Source: a bacterium (GTDB lineage Bacteria; Desulfobacterota; GWC2-55-46; S146-80; JALXFI01). From it: a stretch of 9,631 nt of DNA. The notes under the pieces are model-generated. The model was not told where the DNA came from and did no database searches. It saw only the letters and a program-made list of their open reading frames with translations. Within the stretch, counting starts at the first letter, position 1, and every line of letters starts with the position of its first letter. This document shows positions 1 through 5,767 of the stretch, piece by piece. Position numbers and translations under genes: made by a program. The stretch spans positions 1 to 9,631 of the forward strand of contig JALXFI010000426.1 of assembly GCA_027069035.1 (NCBI GenBank). The letters are read 5' to 3'.

Positions 1-142
1 ATATTATGTTTTTAAAAAGAAATCAAAACAACTATATTCACAATACATACTGTGTTAAGTCTTATTGAGTAAAAAAAACTTTACACCCTATCTGTATACA
101 TGATAAAAAAATCAATAAATCTGAATATTAAGAAGCCTTAAT
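1..142. other. AT-rich non-coding leader, no gene seen
   Basis: This stretch is very AT-rich with runs of A and T, and I see no convincing coding region in any frame. A TTTACA hexamer at 80-85 resembles a -35 box and ATA/TAA-rich words follow around 101-108, but the spacing is only about 15-17 bp and the match at -10 is poor, so no promoter is called here. It probably holds the intergenic space between an unseen upstream gene and the chemosensory cluster. Confidence 0.5.
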
Positions 143-169
143 GCCATCCAAAAACAGAGATGGCTTTTT
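143..169 (+). terminator. Rho-independent terminator-like hairpin
   Basis: A perfect 6-bp stem GCCATC (143-148) / GATGGC (159-164) closes a 10-nt A-rich loop and is followed directly by five T residues (165-169). This is the layout of an intrinsic terminator, though the stem is short and the T run modest. It sits only 32 bp before the first gene's start codon. It could end transcription from an upstream gene outside the window, or act as an attenuator if the cluster's promoter lies further upstream. Confidence 0.5.
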
Positions 170-172
170 GGC

Positions 173-178
173 TATAAT
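173..178 (+). promoter_or_regulatory. Candidate sigma-70 -10 box (TATAAT)
   Basis: A perfect TATAAT lies right after the terminator-like hairpin. Transcription would start near 184-186, leaving a short leader that contains the GAGGTG ribosome-binding site at 191-196 before the TTG start at 202. No good -35 hexamer is present at 17 bp upstream, and the TG of an extended -10 is one base out of register. In AT-rich DNA a TATAAT can occur by chance, so this is only a candidate. Confidence 0.3.
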
Positions 179-201
179 ATGTGGTTACGTGAGGTGTTAA
201 A

Positions 202-1440
202 TTGAGTTTAACCGGTAATTTAGAAGATTTAAGTCTTGGTGATATTTTTCAAATACTTTTTTTAAGCAGAAGATCCGGAGTGCTCTCCATAAACGGGATC
301 TCCACAAAAGGGAAGATATATCTTCATAAAGGTATGATCATAAGTGGAGAATCTAACAAGGTATCTAATACTTTAGAGAATGTTTTGATCGATTCTAATC
401 TGGCCGATGCCAATGATTTAGAAAATATAAATAAAACTGTAGCGCAATGCGACAATCGTGAAGCGCTATACGAGGCCTTAGCTAAATATCTCTCAACAAA
501 AAAAGAGTCCATTAAAGAAGAGGTAAAAAAACGCCTTGAAAGCATAGTTTTCAGTCTCTTTCTCAGTGAAGGCAATTTTGATTTTGAACTCAGTGAAGCG
601 GAAAAGGAATTTTCATTTATAAAAGAAAACCCCCGCCAGATTGTTTATGATGAGCCTGGATTAAACCCTCAATATCTTGCAATGGAAGGCACAAGACTGG
701 CAGATGAAAGGGGACGTGATACGCCTGCCGAACCGAAAACAAAGGAAGAAAGCCACTCTGCAGAACTCATAAAGACTGAAAAGGGGATTGAACAGAAAAC
801 AAGGGAGCTTGATTCAGGCGATGAGATGTCAGGGGTTGTTGCCCAAAAAGAAACAATTGTCAGTACCGAAGGGTTTAATGAGGTTGCGCCAAGCCCGGGT
901 CTTTGGCTTCTGAAATCAATGCTTTATGAGTTGCAGGACCCACACACAAATTCCGAGATAACCCTGCTTTTACTGCGTTTTGCAAGTGAACTGATGAACA
1001 GGGCGGTCTTGTTAATGAAAAAGAAGGATCATCTTTCCGGACTCGGCCAGTTCGGGGTTTCAATAAAAGATAAGGATGCAAACAGGGTGGTAAGAGCCAT
1101 AAAAATACCGCTTGACGAGCCTTCTATATTCAAAGAAACACTCAAGCAGAAGATAGCCATAAAAAAATCATTAATCGATAATCACTGGAATAATTATTTT
1201 ATCAAAGAGATTGGCGGGGAATGGCCGAAAGAGGCATTTGTAGCCCCTATAATTGTTAACCGGAAGGTTGCGGCAATACTGTATGGAGATAATTTGCCTG
1301 AAAAACGCAATATAGGCAGCACAGAGACCCTTGAGATATTTCTGTATCAGGCAGGTATGGCTATGGAACGGGCATTATTAGAGAGAAGGCTTACCGACTC
1401 TTCACTCAAGATAAACAAGGTAAATGACGAAATAAAATAA
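202..1440 (+). CDS. DUF4388 (PATAN-type) and GAF-like domain signalling protein
   Basis: This 412-residue soluble protein starts with the hallmark opening of DUF4388 proteins: M-S-L-T-G-N-L-E-D-L, then L-S-R-R-S-G-V-L and a glycine-rich beta segment (G-K-I-Y-L-H-K-G). The DUF4388 region spans about residues 1-135. A charged Glu/Lys-rich linker (about 140-230) follows, and then a C-terminal region (about 233-400) that looks like a divergent GAF domain, with R-A-V-L-L around residue 270 and V-A-P-I-I-V-N-R-K-V-A-A-I-L-Y-G-D near 350. DUF4388 proteins are often found near two-component, chemosensory and surface-motility genes, but their biochemical role is poorly defined. I see no membrane segment, signal peptide or catalytic motif. 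The TTG start is chosen because GAGGTG (191-196) lies 5 nt upstream and the N-terminus fits the family. It heads the cluster and ends 68 bp before the response regulator. The ligand of the GAF-like part is unknown. Confidence 0.85.
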   Translation: MSLTGNLEDLSLGDIFQILFLSRRSGVLSINGISTKGKIYLHKGMIISGESNKVSNTLENVLIDSNLADANDLENINKTVAQCDNREALYEALAKYLSTKKESIKEEVKKRLESIVFSLFLSEGNFDFELSEAEKEFSFIKENPRQIVYDEPGLNPQYLAMEGTRLADERGRDTPAEPKTKEESHSAELIKTEKGIEQKTRELDSGDEMSGVVAQKETIVSTEGFNEVAPSPGLWLLKSMLYELQDPHTNSEITLLLLRFASELMNRAVLLMKKKDHLSGLGQFGVSIKDKDANRVVRAIKIPLDEPSIFKETLKQKIAIKKSLIDNHWNNYFIKEIGGEWPKEAFVAPIIVNRKVAAILYGDNLPEKRNIGSTETLEIFLYQAGMAMERALLERRLTDSSLKINKVNDEIK

Positions 1441-1457
1441 ATCGTTTTAATCCCTTT

Positions 1458-1482
1458 AAACTCTTTAAACATTTAAGAGTTT
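1458..1482 (+). repeat. Inverted repeat, weak hairpin between first two genes
   Basis: AAACTCTT (1458-1465) and AAGAGTTT (1475-1482) form a perfect 8-bp inverted repeat around a 9-nt loop, followed by T-A-T-A-G rather than a clean T tract. The stem is mostly A-U, so it would be a weak terminator or attenuator. It might trim transcription between the DUF4388 gene and the cheY-cheA pair, or act as an operator. Function is not established. Confidence 0.35.
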
Positions 1483-1498
1483 TATAGTTGTTTATGAG

Positions 1499-1504
1499 AG
1501 GAGG
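1499..1504 (+). promoter_or_regulatory. Ribosome-binding site deciding a TTG start
   Basis: A perfect AGGAGG lies 4 nt before a TTG at 1509. Upstream in-frame TTG (1488) and ATG (1494) codons lie before or within this purine tract and have no Shine-Dalgarno of their own. The tract therefore fixes 1509 as the likely start of the response regulator. Confidence 0.7.
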
Positions 1505-1508
1505 AGAC

Positions 1509-1874
1509 TTGGATCAAAAAATTCTCATAGTCGAAGACTCGGCAGCTACAAGGGCATTTATTATCTCTACTTTGGATCAAATAAACGGCTTTGAATTCTT
1601 TGAGTCGCCAACGGGTTTTGAGGCATTAAAACTTCTTCCGCATCATGCCTTTAATATGATAATAACGGACATAAATATGCCAAATATCAACGGGTTGGAG
1701 CTTGTAAGTTTTATAAAGAACAATCCGTCCTACAGACATATACCGTTGATAATAATAAGCACCGAAGGCAGCAGCAGAGATGTTGAAAAAGGGCTTTCCC
1801 TTGGCGCCGATGAATATCTTGTAAAGCCGTTTGAGCCTGAAAAACTTCAGAAAATTATAAAAAAGTATCTGTAA
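1509..1874 (+). CDS. cheY: Single-domain response regulator (CheY-like)
   Basis: This 121-residue protein is a stand-alone receiver domain with no output domain. The first beta strand and acidic pair read K-I-L-I-V-E-D-S (E9, D10). The phosphoacceptor is D54 in I-I-T-D-I-N-M-P, the switch residue is S84 in L-I-I-I-S-T, Y103 is the aromatic switch position, and K106 is the conserved Lys before P107-F108. It is expected to take phosphate from CheA and bind an effector such as a flagellar switch, pilus ATPase or other target; the sequence does not show which. The TTG start at 1509 gives M-D-Q-K-I-L-I-V-E-D, the usual CheY N-terminus, and has an AGGAGG just upstream. The stop overlaps the cheA start as TAATG, so the two are probably translated together and are cognate partners. 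Confidence 0.9.
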   Translation: MDQKILIVEDSAATRAFIISTLDQINGFEFFESPTGFEALKLLPHHAFNMIITDINMPNINGLELVSFIKNNPSYRHIPLIIISTEGSSRDVEKGLSLGADEYLVKPFEPEKLQKIIKKYL

Positions 1875-3943
1875 TGTCTGAAAAAGATAGAGGCTTAAAA
1901 GAATTTCTTGGCGAGGCTGAGGACATCCTTGATCAACTGAACGAGGATGTCTTTAAACTAAGTGACGACCTTCCAAAGGGAAGTGTTGACCCCGACACGC
2001 TTAACAGCACATTTCGTTCAATCCATACCTTAAAAGGCATATCAGGCATATTCGGTTTTACTGCACTAAGCAAGCTGAGCCACAATCTTGAGAGTGTGCT
2101 CGACAGTCTAAGACTTGGTAAGATACCGTTTACGACCGGGATAGTTGAAATACTTTTTGATGGGCTAAAGATCATCAACAGGCTTTTAAAAGAAAAAGGA
2201 GACAAAAACCATAAAAAAACCGTTAATGAAGAAGACGATGAGGTAAATGATTTTATAGAAAACCTTACAAAAGCGGTAGAGAAGGCATCTGCAGAGGATT
2301 CATCCGACCTGAATTCAGCGGATATTGATAAAGATATCTTAAAGGTGCTTACAGAGTATGAAGAACACAGACTCAAAGAAAACATCAAACAGGGCAGGAA
2401 CATCTTAATGATAAATGTAAGTTTTGTCCTTGATAATTTTGACAACGAACTTACGGAACTCAACACAAAGATCAAAACGATCGGTGAGATAATCGCCACA
2501 CTGCCAAGCGCAAGCCCTGCGGAAAAAGACTCTATACTTTTTGATATACTCGTCGGGACAGACTCTCCTAAAGATGCCGTAGAAGGGCTTGTAAAAAAAG
2601 GCAAGGTAGAGATTATCAAGCAAACTGTTTCAGAAAGGCCTTCCCAATCCCCTGAAGAACCTAAAGAGCCTTCTAAAGATGACAAAACAACATTGCATTC
2701 GGAAGAATCAATAAAAAGCATCAGCAACACCGTAAGGGTGGATATCGAAAGGCTGAACAGCATCATGAATACCGTAGGCGAGATATCTCTTTGTAAAACC
2801 ATAATCGTACAGATATCGGAACAGCTAAAGATGGAGCAGGGCTTTACGGGGCTTGCCGTTGACCTGCACAAGGTCAGCAAAGACCTTGAAAGGAAGTTGA
2901 ATGACCTTCAATTGAGTCTTTTAGAGGCGCGGATGGTTCCTCTAAGCCAGCTTTTTGACAGGCTTAGAAGGATGGTTAAGAAACTGTCCATAGAAGAAGG
3001 CAAGGAGATAGATGTTGAAATAGAAGGTTCGGATACGGAGCTTGACAAACTCATTATAGAGGAGCTGGCAGACCCTGTAATGCATCTTATACGAAACTCG
3101 ATTGACCACGGCATAGAACCGCCTGAAGTTCGCACTGCAAGCGGAAAAACAGAGAAGGGCACCATAAAGCTTAATGCTTACAATAGAGGCAATCATGTGG
3201 TAATTGACATAGAAGACGACGGCAGGGGGATAGATACCGAGAAAATAAAAAAGCAGATTATTGCAAAAGGGCTTGAAAGTGAGGAATCGGTTCTTAACTT
3301 AAATGAAGAAGACCTCCTGAATTATATATTCCTTTCCGGTTTTTCAACCAAGGAGGAGGTAAGTCAACTCTCCGGCAGGGGCGTAGGCATGGATGTAGTA
3401 AAACAAAACATCGCCAGACTGAGCGGAACGATAGACATTGAAACATGGAAAGGGAAAGGCTCTCGTTTTACCCTTACATTACCCATTACCCTGGCCATTA
3501 TAAAGGCGCTCCTTATAACAGCGCATAACAAGGAGTATGCAATTCCAATAAATTCCGTATTAGAGATACTATCCATCCCAAGGTCAGAGATAAAAACCAT
3601 CGAGAAAAGGGAGGTTATAGACTTAAGAGGGCATACCCTTCCGCTTCTAAGCTTAAGTGATTTCTTCAATCTAAAAGGAAGCAGTTTAGATAAAGAAACA
3701 ATAGAGATAATAGTTGTAGGACTTGCTGAAAATCGTCTTGGAATACTGGCAGATACCCTTATAGGAGAACAGGATGTTGTGATAAAGCCGCTGGGCAGGC
3801 TATTCAGTAATGTCCAGGGTATTGCAGGCGCCACAGACCTTGGCGATCGGAAAACCATCCTTGTCCTTGACGTTGGCGGCATAATAGGTAAAACACTAAA
3901 AAGTTCAGCAAAACAGGAAGTCGCAAGCAGCATATTGCAATAA
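1874..3943 (+). CDS. cheA: Chemotaxis histidine kinase CheA
   Basis: This is a 689-residue cytoplasmic CheA. P1/Hpt lies at about residues 5-110, with phosphorylated His51 in S-I-H-T-L-K-G. A central domain at about 140-245 sits where CheY/CheB-binding P2 is found, but does not look like classical P2. A linker is followed by the P3 dimerisation helices (about 285-360) and the P4 ATPase: N box H-L-I-R-N-S-I-D-H-G at 404-413, G1 D-D-G-R-G-I-D at 448-454, G2 G-R-G-V-G-M-D at 501-507. A CheW-like P5 domain runs from about 540 to 680. All catalytic motifs are intact. It lacks the C-terminal receiver of hybrid kinases such as FrzE, which agrees with the separate receiver gene just upstream. The ATG overlaps that gene's stop by one base and has no clear Shine-Dalgarno, so translation is probably coupled. 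It should couple to the MCPs through the two CheW proteins encoded downstream. Confidence 0.97.
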   Translation: MSEKDRGLKEFLGEAEDILDQLNEDVFKLSDDLPKGSVDPDTLNSTFRSIHTLKGISGIFGFTALSKLSHNLESVLDSLRLGKIPFTTGIVEILFDGLKIINRLLKEKGDKNHKKTVNEEDDEVNDFIENLTKAVEKASAEDSSDLNSADIDKDILKVLTEYEEHRLKENIKQGRNILMINVSFVLDNFDNELTELNTKIKTIGEIIATLPSASPAEKDSILFDILVGTDSPKDAVEGLVKKGKVEIIKQTVSERPSQSPEEPKEPSKDDKTTLHSEESIKSISNTVRVDIERLNSIMNTVGEISLCKTIIVQISEQLKMEQGFTGLAVDLHKVSKDLERKLNDLQLSLLEARMVPLSQLFDRLRRMVKKLSIEEGKEIDVEIEGSDTELDKLIIEELADPVMHLIRNSIDHGIEPPEVRTASGKTEKGTIKLNAYNRGNHVVIDIEDDGRGIDTEKIKKQIIAKGLESEESVLNLNEEDLLNYIFLSGFSTKEEVSQLSGRGVGMDVVKQNIARLSGTIDIETWKGKGSRFTLTLPITLAIIKALLITAHNKEYAIPINSVLEILSIPRSEIKTIEKREVIDLRGHTLPLLSLSDFFNLKGSSLDKETIEIIVVGLAENRLGILADTLIGEQDVVIKPLGRLFSNVQGIAGATDLGDRKTILVLDVGGIIGKTLKSSAKQEVASSILQ

Positions 3944-3990
3944 AAACACCGATAAAGTATCTTGATTTAAGACAATATTAAAGATAACTT

Positions 3991-4803
3991 ATGTATAAAG
4001 ACTTCTACGGATTGAGCGTCAAACCATTCTCAAAGACACCTGACCCGCATTTTTTTTACCAGAGCAAGGCTCACAGAGAGGCTTTGGCAAGGATGGAGTA
4101 TGCGGTGGAAGAGAGGGAATTGATGGTTCTTACCGGTGATATAGGCGCAGGGAAGACAACACTTTCAAGGACGCTTGTAGATTGCCTTGACAGCGCTCAT
4201 AAGGCAGTGCTTATAATAAATCCATGTCTTTCTCCAAATCAGTTTCTGACCGTAATAGCAAATGGTATAGGCATTAAGGAACCGAACCCTTTTAAGCCCG
4301 CACTCCTGCAGCAGATATATGATCATCTTTTCAATCTTTACAAAGAAGGGCTTTGCCCCGTAATCATCATAGATGAGGCACAACTGATCCCAAGCAAGGC
4401 GGCCTTTGAGGAATTGAGACTTCTTACGAATTTTCAGCTTGATGATATAAACCTCTTGTGCCTTATTCTTATAGGCCAGCCTGAACTAAAAAAAAGGCTT
4501 GCCAAGAAGTCTTATCAGGCATTCAGACAGCGCATTGGCGTTCAATATCACCTTACACCCTTATCCGCAGATGAAACGGAAGAGTATTTAAACTTCAGGC
4601 TCAAGACAGCGGGAAGGAAAGATCGGCTTTTTACAAAAGAGGCGGTAATGGAGGTGTTCAGGATCACAAAGGGTGTTCCAAGATTAATAAACAGCCTTGC
4701 TTCTTATGCGCTTTTAGAGGGTTACGGAAGCGATACGGACTTAATTGACAAGGAGATCATTTTACACACTGCGCGCGGGCTTGGAGAGTGGGTGGTAAAC
4801 TGA
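3991..4803 (+). CDS. ExeA/GspA-like AAA+ ATPase
   Basis: This 270-residue P-loop ATPase has the characteristic ExeA-type N-terminus M-Y-K-D-F-Y-G-L followed by K-P-F-S-K-T-P-D-P. Walker A is G-D-I-G-A-G-K-T-T (49-57, Lys55), Walker B is V-I-I-I-D-E (124-129) followed by A-Q, and a sensor-like segment reads L-I-G-Q-P-E-L (160-166) with arginines at 179 and 181. The fold seems complete. It lacks the transmembrane helix and peptidoglycan-binding domain of true ExeA and is shorter than PEP-CTERM/exosortase-locus ATPases of the same superfamily. Relatives serve in type II secretion assembly, MSHA-type pili, polysaccharide/exosortase loci and transposition (TniB), so the substrate cannot be named. 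Here it lies between cheA and cheW in the same orientation, 47 bp after cheA, which suggests a role in the output or assembly of the chemosensory pathway. The ATG at 3991 has only a weak AAAGA-type ribosome site. Confidence 0.9.
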   Translation: MYKDFYGLSVKPFSKTPDPHFFYQSKAHREALARMEYAVEERELMVLTGDIGAGKTTLSRTLVDCLDSAHKAVLIINPCLSPNQFLTVIANGIGIKEPNPFKPALLQQIYDHLFNLYKEGLCPVIIIDEAQLIPSKAAFEELRLLTNFQLDDINLLCLILIGQPELKKRLAKKSYQAFRQRIGVQYHLTPLSADETEEYLNFRLKTAGRKDRLFTKEAVMEVFRITKGVPRLINSLASYALLEGYGSDTDLIDKEIILHTARGLGEWVVN

Positions 4804-4822
4804 GTTTTTTTGAAGAGATTGC

Positions 4823-4864
4823 ACTTTCAACTTTCAACTTTCAACTTTCAACTTTTAACTTTAA
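4823..4864 (+). repeat. Heptanucleotide tandem repeat (ACTTTCA)n before cheW
   Basis: Four perfect ACTTTCA units (4823-4850) are followed by two degenerate units, ACTTTTA (4851-4857) and ACTTTAA (4858-4864). The tract ends 4 nt before the ATG of the first cheW and takes the place of a Shine-Dalgarno. The unit is not a multiple of three. In the current copy number the frame is open from 4788 through the repeat into cheW. Such tracts can change length by slipped-strand mispairing. Whether this one does so is unknown. Confidence 0.9.
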
Positions 4865-4868
4865 TATT

Positions 4869-5636
4869 ATGGATATAGCCAAGATAAGAGAAAAGGCAAA
4901 AAAAGAGAAAGAAGAAAAGGCCGGGGCTTCATCTTCTGCAATGCGAGAGACAAACGGCGAGACAAAAACCACAGAAGAATCTCTTAACAATAATGCCGAA
5001 AAACCTGTAGAAACTAAATCTGAGCCTTCTTTAAATGCCCCTTCTGATAAGGAGTCGGAGGAAATATCGGAAACAGCTCCGGGCTGCCGTCAGAGCGAAA
5101 TTGAGGGTATTCCTGAAAAAAATTTTCAGGAAATTGAGATACCAACGGCCGAAATATATAAAAAAAGCCTTGAAGGAGAAGAGGAAATCGATGAGGATTA
5201 CAAGGAGGTTCTGAGTTTTCTTGTTGCAGATGAAGAATTTGCATTGAATGTTATAGAGATAAAAGAGATTATAAAGCTGCGAGAGATCATAGAAGTGCCA
5301 AATACACCTCCGTTTATAAAGGGTATTATATCTTTAAGGGGAGAGGTGACACCTATTATAGATATGAGAGAAAGGCTCGGCCTGCCTAAGGTTGATGAAA
5401 ACAGGGATACAAGGATCATAGTAACCCCTGGAGAGGATCAGCCTACAGGTTTTTTAGTGGACAGGGTTAATAATGTCCTTAAGATACCGGAGAAAGATAT
5501 AGAGCCGCCGCCACCCCTTAAAGAAGGGATTGATATTGAGTGTATAAATGGTGTCGGTCATCTGGACGGCAGGCTTATCATGATCCTTGATTTATCTGAG
5601 CTACTTAAGTTTACTGAGAAAGTTTTTGAAGAATGA
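4869..5636 (+). CDS. cheW: CheW-type adaptor with long charged N-terminal extension
   Basis: The 255-residue protein has a CheW domain at about residues 110-252. It shows V-L-S-F-L-V-A-D-E-E-F-A-L near the start, the conserved I-S-L-R-G (Arg157) followed by P-I-I-D-M-R, and a C-terminal M-I-L-D-L-S-E-L-L. CheW links receptors to CheA in the cytoplasmic array. A Lys/Glu/Ser-rich extension of about 110 residues, probably disordered, precedes the domain; typical CheW proteins (about 150-170 residues) have none. I chose ATG 4869 because the next upstream in-frame start (GTG 4788) requires translation through a 7-bp tandem repeat. However, 4869 has no Shine-Dalgarno, and the frame stays open upstream, with a CTG at 4800 starting S-F-F-E-E-I-A. 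The N-terminus is therefore uncertain. It is followed by a second, different cheW, and its stop overlaps a small ORF as ATGA. Confidence 0.9.
   Translation: MDIAKIREKAKKEKEEKAGASSSAMRETNGETKTTEESLNNNAEKPVETKSEPSLNAPSDKESEEISETAPGCRQSEIEGIPEKNFQEIEIPTAEIYKKSLEGEEEIDEDYKEVLSFLVADEEFALNVIEIKEIIKLREIIEVPNTPPFIKGIISLRGEVTPIIDMRERLGLPKVDENRDTRIIVTPGEDQPTGFLVDRVNNVLKIPEKDIEPPPPLKEGIDIECINGVGHLDGRLIMILDLSELLKFTEKVFEE
5110..5132 (+). repeat. Perfect 10-bp inverted repeat inside the cheW linker
   Basis: TTCCTGAAAA (5110-5119) and TTTTCAGGAA (5123-5132) are exact reverse complements separated by AAA. The repeat lies in the codons for the low-constraint charged linker of the first CheW. It could form an mRNA hairpin or be a dyad binding site, or it may be a chance product of the Pro-Glu-Lys/Phe-Gln-Glu codons. 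No T tract follows, so it is not called a terminator. Confidence 0.5.
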
Positions 5637-5755
5637 ACAGGTTATTAACCACTGAAGACACTGAAGTCACAGAAAATCAGGATGCAGGAAAAGACGTTGA
5701 TGGTTATGAAGAGTCGAGGTCCGGGAGCCCCCGGAAAGATGCATGCAAGAGGTAA
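5633..5755 (+). CDS. Doubtful 40-codon ORF between the two cheW genes
   Basis: An ATG overlaps the stop of the first cheW (ATGA at 5633-5636) and opens a 40-codon frame ending in TAA at 5753-5755, 12 bp before the second cheW. The peptide is polar (starts M-N-R-L-L-T-T-E-D-T-E-V-T-E) and has no recognisable domain or membrane segment. The overlap would permit translation by reinitiation. On the other hand, the DNA for T-T-E-D-T-E resembles the ACTGAAGACACTGAAG-type words scattered in many bacterial genomes, and a GC hairpin occupies its 3' part. It may be intergenic repeat debris rather than a gene. Confidence 0.2.
   Translation: MNRLLTTEDTEVTENQDAGKDVDGYEESRSGSPRKDACKR
5720..5735 (+). repeat. 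GC-rich hairpin in the inter-cheW spacer
   Basis: TCCGGG (5720-5725) and CCCGGA (5730-5735) form a perfect 6-bp GC-rich stem around the tetraloop AGCC. A GCATGC palindrome follows at 5741-5746. There is no T tract, so termination is unlikely. Its high GC stands out from the AT-rich surroundings. It might stabilise or process the mRNA between the two cheW genes, or be part of a dispersed intergenic repeat. Confidence 0.5.
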
Positions 5756-5767
5756 GAAAATTATATA

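Noticed and set aside
130..175. Possible c-di-GMP (GEMM) or other riboswitch in the leader
   Set aside because: The conserved GEMM core and second helix are absent; only one short hairpin with a T run is present, which fits a terminator.
1488..1508. Longer N-terminus for the response regulator (TTG 1488 or ATG 1494)
   Set aside because: These starts have no Shine-Dalgarno, and the extra residues are encoded by the AGGAGG tract that serves TTG 1509; CheY-type proteins begin just before the first beta strand.
1933..2880. Long open frame (315 codons) on the minus strand opposite cheA
   Set aside because: It lies wholly antisense to a CheA with intact motifs, is Ser/Leu-rich as expected for a codon-bias shadow, and shows no domain or ribosome site.
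3364..3933. Minus-strand open frame of 189 codons opposite the cheA 3' end
   Set aside because: Antisense shadow of the CheA P4/P5 coding region; no recognisable protein features.
3944..3960. Sigma-28-like -10 element (ACCGATAA) before the ATPase gene
   Set aside because: No TAAA-type -35 element occurs at the required spacing, so the match is treated as chance.
3991..4803. Transposition protein (TniB/IstB-like) marking a mobile element
   Set aside because: The N-terminal K-P-F-S-K-T-P-D-P signature fits ExeA-type ATPases, and no transposase, terminal inverted repeats or target-site duplications are seen nearby.
4823..4864. CRISPR-like array
   Set aside because: The units are 7 bp, contiguous and without spacers; this is a simple tandem repeat.
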